28,511 bases of DNA from SURF-32 sp964648365 (GCA_964648365.1 CAZYLK010000065.1:1-28511), one strand, 5' to 3'; positions 16,764-24,101 are shown, counted from the first letter of the stretch. Notes: generated from the letters alone by a model not told the origin. A program made the numbers and translations.

Positions 16764-16792
16764 ATTCTGACGCATGAGTCGGCGGGAAGCAA
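16764..16792 (-). promoter_or_regulatory. Candidate fabI promoter
   Basis: On the minus strand TTGCTT, a 17-base spacer and CAGAAT lie about 80 bases upstream of the fabI ATG. The -10 keeps four of six consensus bases and the -35 three. This is the best match I see in the fabI side of the divergent region. Confidence 0.35.
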
Positions 16793-16916
16793 TCCGGCGG
16801 ATGGGCCGGTTGACTGATCGCGCCTCAGCGCCGCGTTCGCGCCGAATCGGGCGGACGGGGACGTGGACCCGCCTGGTGCGGATCAAGTGGTGGGAACTGG
16901 ATTTTCTGGCCAATTA

Positions 16917-16925
16917 TGGTATACT
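16917..16925 (+). promoter_or_regulatory. Extended -10 promoter giving a probable leaderless message
   Basis: TGGTATACT is a full extended -10 (TGn followed by TATACT). The start point expected seven bases after it falls on or next to the A of the ATG at 16932, and no ribosome site fits between. A recognisable -35 is absent, which extended -10 promoters tolerate. The palindrome GTATAC within the -10 could be an autoregulatory half-site for the RHH protein encoded next. Confidence 0.6.
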
Positions 16926-16931
16926 CCATGC

Positions 16932-17159
16932 ATGAAGCCTGATGCGACCGTCGCCAAGCGAACGATGACGCTCAACCTTACCGAGCAGGAAATGTCGGCG
17001 CTGGAGGAGTTGGCGCGCCGCAAGGAACTCACGAAAACGGCGATGATCAGGCAGGCGCTGCGACTGTACCAACTTCTCGACGCCCGTCTGACTGCCGGTG
17101 AAAAGCTGATCATCGAGGACGAGCGGCTGAACAAGAAGTCGGAGGTCATGATGTTGTGA
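16932..17159 (+). CDS. Ribbon-helix-helix (CopG-like) DNA-binding protein
   Basis: 75-residue protein with the RHH pattern: a strand KRTMTLNLTEQE (9-20), helix MSALEELARRKEL, then LTKTAMIRQALRLYQLLD as the second helix. The tail (GEKLIIEDERLNKKSEVMML) is acidic then hydrophobic and could bind a partner. RHH proteins act as dimers, often as autorepressing antitoxins. The ATG directly follows an extended -10, so translation is probably leaderless. Its TGA overlaps the GTG of the acetyltransferase gene (GTGA). The frame is open upstream, but the ATG is where the fold begins. It is likely the regulator of the four-gene run it leads. Confidence 0.8.
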   Translation: MKPDATVAKRTMTLNLTEQEMSALEELARRKELTKTAMIRQALRLYQLLDARLTAGEKLIIEDERLNKKSEVMML

Positions 17160-17770
17160 CGCGGCGTGCAGTCCTACTGACCGACGAGACGACAGGCTGC
17201 CTGGTCGAGGCTGAACTTGATCTGGAGTTGGGGCCGCGTGACCTGGAACTGATCGAAGCTTCCTGCGGACCGCTGCGCCGCGAGGCGGCGCAGCGCCTCA
17301 GTCAAGGCCGTGCCCCAGGAGCCGTGCCCGAGCACTGGCACTGGGATTGGCGTCGAAAGGGGTTCCTGCTGCAGGTGCCGACGTATCGGTGTCTCGGGAT
17401 CCGATATGGAACCCGATACCAGGGCATTGCCATCATCGCGGAGTGTGGACACAAGACCCGATTGGAACCGCTCGATGAGCCGTTGATTTACATCGAGTTT
17501 ATTGAAGTTGCTCCCTGGAACAATGCACAATTGGTCGCCAAGCGTCGGTACAAGCCCGTCGGGCCGAGACTGTTGGAGGCGGTAATTCGTTTGAGTCGAG
17601 ATGAAGGCTACGGTGGGCGAATCGGGCTCCACTCCCTTCCGCAGTCGGAAGGCTTTTACGATCGGTGCGGATTGACCCGACTGAGTGCGGATGCGAAGGA
17701 GGAAGGATTGCGATACTTCGAGATGACAGTCGAGCAGGCAGAAGCATTCTTGAGGCGAGGAGCGCAGTAA
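17156..17770 (+). CDS. GNAT-like N-acetyltransferase
   Basis: 204 residues. The C-terminal half is GNAT-like: beta-strand IYIEFIEVAPWNN (111-123), a degenerate acetyl-CoA loop in RYKPVGPRLLEAVIRLS (131-147), then GYGGRIGLHSLPQSEGFYDRCGLTRL and RYFEMTVEQAEAFL. I recall very similar C-termini in uncharacterised GNAT proteins of cyanobacteria and planctomycetes. The N-terminal ~100 residues (with WHWDWRRK) are not a known domain to me. The canonical (Q/R)xxGx(G/A) is altered to KPVGP, so catalysis is not certain. It starts at a GTG overlapping the RHH stop and ends in TAATG with the next gene. It could be a protein/tRNA acetyltransferase toxin as in TacAT, or an ordinary modifier; it is longer than typical TacT toxins. 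Confidence 0.7.
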   Translation: MTRRAVLLTDETTGCLVEAELDLELGPRDLELIEASCGPLRREAAQRLSQGRAPGAVPEHWHWDWRRKGFLLQVPTYRCLGIRYGTRYQGIAIIAECGHKTRLEPLDEPLIYIEFIEVAPWNNAQLVAKRRYKPVGPRLLEAVIRLSRDEGYGGRIGLHSLPQSEGFYDRCGLTRLSADAKEEGLRYFEMTVEQAEAFLRRGAQ

Positions 17771-18267
17771 TGACCAACAATCTCGATGAAGAACGCGAGT
17801 GGATGCGGCGCATGGCCGAAATCGAGGACGGCTGCTGTGTCACGGCCGGCGGCCTGGTCGCGACGCTCGGGATGCTTGATCCCCCTGTCGCGTCCCAGCG
17901 AGCCCCGGTGTGTGACCCTCGTCGCATCGCGCTCGCGAAGTTCGTGGAGTTCTCTCGGCGGAAGATGGCCCTTACGGTCGCGGAATTCGCGGAGCGCTCC
18001 GGCGTGGACGTGGTCGATGTACTTCGAATCGAGGACGAGGGCGCTTCGATTCCGCCGCCGGCCGTAGTGGTGTCAATTGCACATCTGATCGGCGCAGATG
18101 TTGCGAAGCTCCTTGATCTGGCGGGACACACACGGGTACATGACGATAGCCTCGACCGCGAGGCGCTGCGATTTGCCGCGGGCGCTGAAGGCGCCGAGCC
18201 ACTGACTGATGCGGAAGAGCGGATTCTGGGCGAGTTCGCGCGCATCGTCGTCGCGCGGGCATTATGA
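17770..18267 (+). CDS. XRE-like helix-turn-helix regulator
   Basis: 165 residues. The N-terminal segment EEREWMRRMAEIEDGCCVTAGGLVATLG is followed by a linker and a Cro/C1-type helix-turn-helix (~56-118: AKFVEFSRRKMALTVAEFAERSGVDVVDVLRIEDE). The C-terminal helix (LTDAEERILGEFARIVV) may mediate dimerisation. The FVEFSRRK...LRFAA pattern is like XRE antitoxins that I recall beside ImmA/IrrE-type peptidases, yet no such peptidase is present. The ATG overlaps the acetyltransferase stop (TAATG), so it is translated with it. It may be a second regulator or an antidote in the module. The frame is open upstream to 17665 but lies inside the acetyltransferase gene there. Confidence 0.7.
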   Translation: MTNNLDEEREWMRRMAEIEDGCCVTAGGLVATLGMLDPPVASQRAPVCDPRRIALAKFVEFSRRKMALTVAEFAERSGVDVVDVLRIEDEGASIPPPAVVVSIAHLIGADVAKLLDLAGHTRVHDDSLDREALRFAAGAEGAEPLTDAEERILGEFARIVVARAL

Positions 18268-18335
18268 CGCGCAGAGGGCACGGCGGTGTTGTCGCGTGGG
18301 CCAGGTTCTCGCCATTGAAATGGAGGTTTGTCGCC

Positions 18336-18593
18336 ATGACTCTGACAATATCGCTCAGCGCAGAAGACGAAGCCCGCCTCTGCGAGCGCGCCGCCGCGTT
18401 GGGTAAGCAGCCCGCTGATCTCATTCGCGTTATCGTCGAAAGGGAGATACGCCGGCCGGCGCTGGCAGACATCAGCGGGCCCATCCATAAGCGATTCCTC
18501 GCCAGCGGCATGACCGACGACGAACTCGGTGACATGCTGGAAGCCGAAAAACACGCGATGCGGGCAGCACGTGCGGCCGAAGCAGCGTCGTGA
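18336..18593 (+). CDS. Small antitoxin-like RHH protein
   Basis: 85 residues. MTLTISLSAEDEARLCERAAALGKQ resembles the strand plus first helix of RHH/VapB-type antitoxins, followed by a second helix (PADLIRVIVEREIRR) and a charged C-terminus (TDDELGDMLEAEKHAMRAA) of the kind that wraps a toxin. The ATG is set by a clean GGAGGT eight bases upstream (18322-18327). A frame from 18264 would overlap the XRE stop but lacks a ribosome site. The gene ends 84 bases before the stop of the convergent esterase gene, leaving no room for a PIN or RelE toxin after it. It may be an orphan antitoxin or the fourth part of the upstream operon. Confidence 0.65.
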   Translation: MTLTISLSAEDEARLCERAAALGKQPADLIRVIVEREIRRPALADISGPIHKRFLASGMTDDELGDMLEAEKHAMRAARAAEAAS

Positions 18594-18677
18594 ACGCGGC
18601 GGCGCCTGCTGGTGCGGTGTTCCACCCGCCGGCGCAAACCGGCCGTGACCAGCCGGCGCTTGATCCCGGTGTTCTTC

Positions 18678-19751
18678 CTACGGCGAGTGCGCCGGCTCCG
18701 TGGCCTCCCCGTCCGCCGATTCCGAAAGCACCGCATCGAGCGCCGCTCCCAGCACATCCGCCGGGTTCGGCGGCAATTCATGCCCCAGCCCGTCGATGAC
18801 CTTCAGCGTGACGGCCATGCCCGCCGCCGTGAACTCGGCGGCTGCCCGCCGATTGGCTTCCAGCGTGTGATCCTCGCTGCCCGTGATCAGGTAGAACCGC
18901 GGCATATCCGCGGCGGCGACATCCGGCGGCGAGGCCAGGGCCGGGTCGTAGCGACCCGCCATCGGGATGATGCCCCGCAGCCGCGCCGCCATCCGCATGC
19001 CCACGTTGTAGGCCATGAAGCCGCCCTGCGAGAAGCCCGCCAGCACGATGCGATCATCGTCGATCGCGTACCGCTGCGACGCATGGCGGAGCGCCTGCGT
19101 CACGATCAGTTCGGTCTCGTCAACCGTGCCCCAGCAGAATCCCCCGCCACGGGCGGGCTCAATCGCTCGCGGCAGGACCAGGAGGACGCGCTTCGCGCTC
19201 GTCACGTCCCGCCACACGTCGGCGAAGGACTCCGCGGTTCCCCCGTACCCGTGCAGTGCAATGACGACCGGAAGCGGGGCGGACTTCGCATCGTCTTCTG
19301 GTGCAATGATGAGGGGTTTGGCGATCAGCCGTGGATCGTGTTGCACGCCCAGTCGGCGGCGGTTTTCCACCACGAGCGCCAGGATACGCTCGAACCGTGG
19401 GTCGTCACGCAGTGACTGCAAGTCGGCGTCGCTGCGAAAGAGCTGGTCGTTCGAAAAACCATGCGCAACCGCTGCGTCGACCCATTGGAAGGCCTCCTCG
19501 CGTCGCCCACTGAGCGCCAGGACGCATGCCAGGTTGTATTCGTGGAGCTGGCTGTGCGGCTCGATCGTCAGAAGCTGGTGGCTGATCTCGATAGCCGTGA
19601 CGTAGTCCGCCCGGTTATAGGCCGACCACCAGCGACGCCAGATGACGCTGGCCTCGTCGGGCGCCAGCGCCTGGCCGGCGGCCGTCGTTGCAAGTGTCAG
19701 CAATGTCAGCACACACGCACAGATGCGCGCCGGATAGGACGGCCGCGTCAT
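18678..19751 (-). CDS. Secreted alpha/beta-hydrolase (carboxylesterase/PHB-depolymerase-like)
   Basis: 357 residues with a signal peptide (ICACVLTLLTLATTAAG). Residues ~30-135 are helical and look like TPR-type repeats (YNRADYVTAIEISHQLLTIEP, LHEYNLACVLALSGRREEA). The hydrolase starts at ~143: oxyanion region ALHGYGGTAESF, nucleophile elbow GFSQGG (Ser241), Asp294 in ITGSEDHT and His324 in GLGHELP, a complete catalytic triad. It resembles phospholipase/carboxylesterase and feruloyl/PHB esterases; the ester substrate is unknown. The ATG has GGAGG six bases upstream. It lies 144 bases downstream of rplU on the same strand. A TPR-hydrolase fusion is uncommon in simple esterases. Confidence 0.85.
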   Translation of the reverse strand: MTRPSYPARICACVLTLLTLATTAAGQALAPDEASVIWRRWWSAYNRADYVTAIEISHQLLTIEPHSQLHEYNLACVLALSGRREEAFQWVDAAVAHGFSNDQLFRSDADLQSLRDDPRFERILALVVENRRRLGVQHDPRLIAKPLIIAPEDDAKSAPLPVVIALHGYGGTAESFADVWRDVTSAKRVLLVLPRAIEPARGGGFCWGTVDETELIVTQALRHASQRYAIDDDRIVLAGFSQGGFMAYNVGMRMAARLRGIIPMAGRYDPALASPPDVAAADMPRFYLITGSEDHTLEANRRAAAEFTAAGMAVTLKVIDGLGHELPPNPADVLGAALDAVLSESADGEATEPAHSP

Positions 19752-19895
19752 GGAGTGCCTCCGGAACGCACCCCTCGCCAGTTCGGTGCGTCGACAGGCA
19801 GGATATCGGTACGGCGCACCTCCTACAAGTGTAGGGGTGTCGAAAAGTGTCGGGGCGCGCGAGCGGTCGCCCGCGGCGGGTACGCAACGCGGCCG

Positions 19896-20213
19896 TCAGA
19901 CGTTGATCGACTCGACCTGCACCTGGAGGTAGCGCTGGCGGTGACCGGCCTTGCGGTGATAGTTCTTGCGGCGGCGGAACTTCAGGATGGTGATCTTCTC
20001 GCCCTTGATCTCGCCGAGGATGTTTGCGGTCACACTGGCGCCGGCGACGGTCGGCGTACCCACGCGCGGTTCGGTACCCTCGCCGCCCACCATGAGAATC
20101 CGATCGAACGTATACTTGCTCTGGCCCTCTTCAAGATCCTTCAACTGGACCTCGAACTTGGTGCCCTGTTCGACGCGATACTGCTTCTGTCCGTCGTCAA
20201 TCACTGCGTACAC
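19896..20213 (-). CDS. rplU: 50S ribosomal protein L21
   Basis: 105 residues, the standard length. It binds 23S rRNA together with L20. Family features are YAVIDDGQKQYRVEQGTKFEV at the N-terminus and the C-terminal KGEKITILKFRRRKNYHRKAGHRQRYLQVQVESI, with its basic RRRKNY...GHRQ. The start is a GTG with GGAG eight bases upstream; the frame upstream encodes a non-conserved basic peptide. The usual partner rpmA (L27) does not follow; the next gene is an esterase 144 bases away, so the pair is separated. It has its own promoter (20281-20309). Confidence 0.95.
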   Translation of the reverse strand: MYAVIDDGQKQYRVEQGTKFEVQLKDLEEGQSKYTFDRILMVGGEGTEPRVGTPTVAGASVTANILGEIKGEKITILKFRRRKNYHRKAGHRQRYLQVQVESINV

Positions 20214-20280
20214 GTTGCCTGCTCCACTTGCCGGGGGCCGCGACCGCCGGGATTTCATCTCAAAGAGTTTCGAGCCGGGC

Positions 20281-20309
20281 ATTGTGGCGGCCGGGCGCCC
20301 ACCCGTCAA
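20281..20309 (-). promoter_or_regulatory. Sigma70 promoter of rplU
   Basis: On the minus strand TTGACG (5/6), exactly 17 bases, then CACAAT (4/6). Transcription would begin near 20274, giving a leader of about 60 bases to the GTG at 20213. This is one of the better promoters in the window and fits a highly expressed ribosomal gene. Confidence 0.6.
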
Positions 20310-20696
20310 GGGCAAGCCTGACGGGCATTGACGGGCGGCACACGGCGGCGAGCGGCGGGGGCCTGACATCACCGGCGGGCGGCATTCGCGGGCACCGTCG
20401 TGTGGCACGGTCTCGTCTTCGAGGCCGTGGCAACCGTCGAGAATTGCCGCAGCATCCCCGAAATCGCCCCCACTACCGCCATTCAGCGTTCTGCGGCCTT
20501 GCACACTGCGCAGCCGAGCGCGTCACACAAACCCGCCGGCGGCAATCCGGCGACCGGCGGGCGTTCTTGTGGCCCCGAGCGGCCGCCGGGGTCGGCCGGC
20601 GCCCGCGACGCGGCGGGGGGATCGGACGCCCAATCCGACAATCACCCCGGAGGGCAGCCTTCGAGCGGGCTTGCCGCCGAATTCTCAGCGCCCTAA
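20310..20696. other. Intergenic region between rplU and mtfA
   Basis: No supported gene. The main structure is a GC-rich hairpin: CCCGCCGG (20532-20539) and CCGGCGGG (20554-20561), eight perfect pairs around a 14-base loop, followed on the plus strand by CGTTCTTGT. That is a moderate terminator shape, but no plus-strand gene ends just before it. A promoter for the zinc peptidase was not found. Confidence 0.4.
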
Positions 20697-21524
20697 ATGA
20701 AGGGCATGGGACTTGTCGGTTGGATTCGCAGGCGGTTCGGCCCGCGGCTGGAACTGGGACCGGTGGTTGTGGCCCCGTTTCCGGACGAGTGGCGCCGCGT
20801 TCTCGAAAAGCGGGTCGGCTTCTACCGCCGCCTGCCGGAGCGGGACCGCGACACGTTGCGGGCATCCATCCAGCGCTTCGTAGCCTCCAAGCAGTTCTGG
20901 GGCGTCGAGGGCCTGACCGTTACAGACGAGATGAAGGTGATCGTCGCGGCTTATGCGTGTCTGCTGGTGCTGAGGCTGCCGCATCTGGGCCTGTATCCGC
21001 GCAATCGGGAAGTGGTGATCTATCCGACCGGGTTCGGCGACCGTGTCGAGGCCATCGGTCCGGACGGGCGAAGCTACGAGGTTGAGGATCTGCTCGACGG
21101 CGAGATGCTTCACCGCGGCCCGATCGTGCTGGCGTGGGATTCGATCAGCGATCACCGGGGGCGCACGGCGGCCTGGGGCGAGGTGATTATCCACGAATTC
21201 GCCCACGCGCTCGACGCACTTGACGGGGCCGTGGACGGAACCCCGACGCTGGGCACGCGCGAGGCGATGGCCGAGTGGGTCGAGGTTTTTACCCGTGAGT
21301 ACCAGTCGCTTGTCGAGGCGGAGCGGAAGGGGCGACACACCTTTCTCGACCCGTACGGCGCCGGCGATCCCGCCGAGTTTTTCGCGGTCGTCAGCGAGCA
21401 CTTCTTCATCGAACCGACGCGTCTCCGCCGCCGCCATCCGGAGTTGTATCAGCAACTCGTTCGGTTCTATCAGCAGGATCCGGCGGCGTGGCGATCGGGC
21501 CGGGAGCCGGACGACGGCGACTGA
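20697..21524 (+). CDS. mtfA: MtfA-like zinc-dependent peptidase
   Basis: Cytoplasmic metallopeptidase of 275 residues, close to the 265 of E. coli MtfA, which interacts with the glucose repressor Mlc. Zinc motif HEFAH at residues 166-170 in WGEVIIHEFAHALDALDG, followed by the family's EFFAVVSEHFFIEP (the third ligand region). The N-terminal basic segment LVGWIRRRFG and the ERDRDTLRASIQRFVASKQFWG helix are also family-like. A role in glucose signalling is only inferred, since Mlc homologs are not visible here. Start uncertain: ATG at 20697 or 20706, neither with a convincing ribosome site. It converges on the FloA operon. Confidence 0.88.
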   Translation: MKGMGLVGWIRRRFGPRLELGPVVVAPFPDEWRRVLEKRVGFYRRLPERDRDTLRASIQRFVASKQFWGVEGLTVTDEMKVIVAAYACLLVLRLPHLGLYPRNREVVIYPTGFGDRVEAIGPDGRSYEVEDLLDGEMLHRGPIVLAWDSISDHRGRTAAWGEVIIHEFAHALDALDGAVDGTPTLGTREAMAEWVEVFTREYQSLVEAERKGRHTFLDPYGAGDPAEFFAVVSEHFFIEPTRLRRRHPELYQQLVRFYQQDPAAWRSGREPDDGD

Positions 21525-21607
21525 TCCCGGCGGCAGCGGGCGGGGGGGTTCGCGGCGGACAGGCAGGGGTCGAAGTCAACGCGAGCGGTTCACCCGGCTG
21601 CACTCCG

Positions 21608-22375
21608 TCACCACGATTCCGACGGCTCGCGCAGCGCCAGCGGCGGGCCGATGACTTCGCTCAGCAGGATCGCCCGGCGCAGTTCGTCGAGCGACAGTTC
21701 GCGCACGTCGGAGAGGAGTTCGCTGCCGACGGCGGGGCGATCCTGAGGGGCGGCTTTGATGCTGGAGACGAGGTGGTGATCTTCGAGCCGGGTCGGCGCG
21801 GCGGGCGGCCGCTCCGCGCCGGCCGGCGGCGCCGACCGCCGACGGAGGGTTTTTGCGTCCTTGCGCTTCCTCCCGCCGGCTGTCGAGGTGGAACGGGCAG
21901 AGGGACGCGCCGGCTGAGTTGGGCCAAGCGACTCAGACCGCGATGGGCGAACCGGCGGCGGCTCTGTGCGTACCGGGGGCTGAGGCGGCAGGTCCGTCCG
22001 CTGCGGCTCTCGGGCCACGAACGGCGGCGCGGGCTGGGCCGCGCGTCGCAGGGAGCGCCGCGGCGTGGATGGATCTGCGGCGGGCTTCGCGTCCGGTCGC
22101 GCCCGGGCGACCGGGCGCGGCATGGACTCGCGCGGCGCGGGGGGGGGCGAACCCGCGTCAGCGGTGGGATCCAGCACGAGGTATCCCTCGTCGTCGATGA
22201 CCGGTCCCTTCTTCTGCGCCCCGCCGGCCGCGCGCTCGCGCAGCCATTCGGACAGCTTGCCCAGCAGCCCCATCAGAACGATGGCGGCGAAAAAGAGCAG
22301 ACGCCCCCACGAAAAGTCGTCGTCCGCGGCGAGAATCGCGATCGTGTAGCCGCTAATCATCTGAACCGTCACCAT
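21608..22375 (-). CDS. Membrane-anchored Pro/Arg-rich protein, FloA-operon partner
   Basis: 255 residues of no named family. An N-terminal hydrophobic segment (LLFFAAIVLMGLLGKLSEWL) anchors it. Then comes a long Pro/Ala/Arg-rich region (~60-190), probably disordered. The C-terminal LSLDELRRAILLSEVIGPPLALRE is a short conserved-looking motif that I recall in other planctomycete proteins, plausibly a docking helix. The start is ambiguous: ATG at 22375 has GGGAG only two bases before it; a GTG at 22372 has better spacing. Starting further up (to 22426) would translate the repeat at 22388-22446 as GTGFQPV, so I reject it. It is last in the NfeD-FloA operon, so a membrane microdomain role is inferred. 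Confidence 0.7.
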   Translation of the reverse strand: MVTVQMISGYTIAILAADDDFSWGRLLFFAAIVLMGLLGKLSEWLRERAAGGAQKKGPVIDDEGYLVLDPTADAGSPPPAPRESMPRPVARARPDAKPAADPSTPRRSLRRAAQPAPPFVAREPQRTDLPPQPPVRTEPPPVRPSRSESLGPTQPARPSARSTSTAGGRKRKDAKTLRRRSAPPAGAERPPAAPTRLEDHHLVSSIKAAPQDRPAVGSELLSDVRELSLDELRRAILLSEVIGPPLALREPSESW

Positions 22376-22387
22376 CACTCCCAGGCG

Positions 22388-22454
22388 CACCGGTTGAAAA
22401 CCGGTGCCACACCAATCCGGTGCCACACGAATCCGGTATCACAGGTCCGGTGCG
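22388..22454. repeat. Short interspersed repeat with hairpin (GTGFQPV-type)
   Basis: CACCGGTT-GAA-AACCGGTG makes an 8-bp hairpin (22388-22406). It is followed by three units of about 16 bases starting CCGGTGCCACAC(C/G)AAT, the last decayed (CCGGTATCACAG), and a final CCGGTGCG. Read on the minus strand it encodes CGTGFQPV, a pattern I recall as a widespread interspersed repeat in planctomycetes. It fills the gap between floA and the next gene. Confidence 0.65.
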
Positions 22455-23495
22455 TTACGTGCTCTTCTTCTGCTCTCCCGTCGTCTCGCCGCTGATGGAC
22501 GCTCTCATCGACGTATCCGCCTGAATGTTCTTCATGCGGTAGTAGTCCATTATGCCCATGTTGCCGCTGCGGAAGGCGTCGGCCATCGCTTTGGGAACCT
22601 CGGCTTCGGCCAGAACGACCAGCGCCCGGTTTTCTTCCACTTTGGCGCGGTTTTCCGCCGCGGCCGCGATGGCCATCGCACGACGCTTTTCGGCCTCCGC
22701 CTGAAAGCGCCGCTTGTCGGCCTCGGCCTGATCCGCCTGGAGTTTCGCGCCGATATTGTCGCCCACGTCCACGTCGGCGATGTCGATCGACAGAATCTCG
22801 AACGCCGTGCCCGAGTCCAGCCCGCGCGCCAGCACGGCCTTGCTGATACGATCGGGGTTTTCCAGCACTTTCTTGTGCGTCTCGGCGGAGCCGATGGCGC
22901 TGACGATGCCTTCGCCGACGCGGGCGATGACCGTTTCCTCGGTCGCGCCGCCGATAAGCTGGCGGATGTTCGTCCGTACGGTCACGCGGGCTTTCGCCTT
23001 GAGCTGAATGCCGTCCATCGCCACCGCGTCGATCGTGGTCTTGCCGCGCTGCGAATTGGGCACGTCGATGACCTTCGGGTTTACGCTCGTGTTGATCGCA
23101 TCGATAATGTCGCGGCCGGCCAGATCGATGGCACAGGCCTTCTTCCAGTCCAGTTCCAGCGCCGCCCGGTTGGCCGCGATCATGGCCCGGGCGACGTTGG
23201 GCACCCGTCCGCCGGCCAGGTAGTGGCTTTCCAGATCGTTCGTCGAGATGTCGAGAATGCCCGCCTTCACAAGCTGGATCTTCGACAGCACGATCGTACG
23301 TGGATCGACCTTGCGAAGCTGCATCATGAACAGCTCGATCAGCCCCACCCTGGCCCGCGTCGTGACGGACTGGATCCACAGGTTCACGTTGCGCCAGGCC
23401 AGCGCCAGGATGAAGAGGAAGAAGAGCGCGAGAACGATGCCCACGCCCCAGAACACGGCGGTCATGGTCTGCATCAATACCGGATGTTCGATCAT
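22455..23495 (-). CDS. floA: Flotillin-like membrane scaffold protein FloA
   Basis: 346 residues of the SPFH family member FloA (YqfA), which oligomerises in functional membrane microdomains. One N-terminal membrane segment (FWGVGIVLALFFLFILALAW, ~15-34), then the SPFH domain with RARVGLIELFMMQLRKVDPR, INTSVNPKVIDVPNSQ, AVAMDGIQLKAKARVTVRTN and LDSGTAFEILSIDIADVDVGDNIGAKLQ. A coiled-coil follows (QAEAEKRRAMAIAAAAENRAKVEENRALVVLAEAE), then the tail MADAFRSGNMGIMDYYRMKN. Its gene follows a short NfeD by 34 bases, matching the known NfeD-FloA association. The start ATG has AAGGG about ten bases upstream. Confidence 0.96.
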   Translation of the reverse strand: MIEHPVLMQTMTAVFWGVGIVLALFFLFILALAWRNVNLWIQSVTTRARVGLIELFMMQLRKVDPRTIVLSKIQLVKAGILDISTNDLESHYLAGGRVPNVARAMIAANRAALELDWKKACAIDLAGRDIIDAINTSVNPKVIDVPNSQRGKTTIDAVAMDGIQLKAKARVTVRTNIRQLIGGATEETVIARVGEGIVSAIGSAETHKKVLENPDRISKAVLARGLDSGTAFEILSIDIADVDVGDNIGAKLQADQAEADKRRFQAEAEKRRAMAIAAAAENRAKVEENRALVVLAEAEVPKAMADAFRSGNMGIMDYYRMKNIQADTSMRASISGETTGEQKKST

Positions 23496-23529
23496 CTCCG
23501 CTGATTCCCTTTCGTCGAGGAACGGTGCG

Positions 23530-24060
23530 TCAGCCGATGCGGCCGGCGCCCTCCTGTTGGTCCACCGTGGATCGTGCGGCCTGCGGTCGCACGACCAGTT
23601 CGTTCATGTGTACGCGCCGCGCCACCACGCGTTCGCCGGACTCAATCGAGCCTGATTCAGCCACGCACGGGACGCGCGCCCCGTCGAATTCGCACATTCC
23701 CACCGGCCGCAGCGGCGTGACCGCCGTTCCGCAGCGATCGACGAGCGCCGCGAGTTCCGGATGAGCCTCGCGGGCGCCGCCCGCGTGGGCCGGGGGGTTG
23801 GGTGGAATGATGCGGTGGCTCATCGGCAGGTGTTCGAGATTGCGCAGCACCAGCGCAATGCCGCTGGGAAGGCCGACGATGCAACCCACCAGCGAACTGT
23901 ATCCGAGAAACTCGGAATAGCTGAACATTCGGAACACAAAGCCCGCCAGCATGATGAGCGCCATCAGGAACAGGATGCCGCCGGACGGGATGTACAGTTC
24001 GGCAAATAGGATGGCCACCGCACCCAGCAGCAGGACAACCGTAACGGTGACGTGTTCCAT
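23530..24060 (-). CDS. Short NfeD-family membrane protein
   Basis: 176 residues. The first ~70 hold hydrophobic segments with the NfeD pattern VVLLLGAVAILFAELYIPSGGILFLMALIMLAGFVF. The C-terminal part (GTAVTPLRPVGMCEFDGARVPCVAE..ESGERVVARRV) is the OB-fold NfeD domain, with the typical G-x-A-x-T-x-L-R-P-x-G motif. There is no protease domain. NfeD proteins pair with SPFH proteins, and FloA follows directly. The ATG at 24060 matches where family members start; a GTG at 24105 that overlaps the upstream gene's stop is possible but gives an atypical N-terminus. Confidence 0.85.
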   Translation of the reverse strand: MEHVTVTVVLLLGAVAILFAELYIPSGGILFLMALIMLAGFVFRMFSYSEFLGYSSLVGCIVGLPSGIALVLRNLEHLPMSHRIIPPNPPAHAGGAREAHPELAALVDRCGTAVTPLRPVGMCEFDGARVPCVAESGSIESGERVVARRVHMNELVVRPQAARSTVDQQEGAGRIG

Positions 24061-24101
24061 AGCGACTGCCGTCCATACGCGCCCGGAGCCGTCCGGGCCG
24101 A

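Noticed and set aside
18590..18799. Possible toxin gene overlapping the end of the antitoxin-like gene
   Set aside because: 70 residues, mostly Pro/Ala, no PIN or RelE pattern, and antisense to the end of the esterase gene.
22381..22454. CRISPR-like short direct repeats
   Set aside because: Units are adjacent with a 16-base period and no spacers; they fit the interspersed repeat instead.
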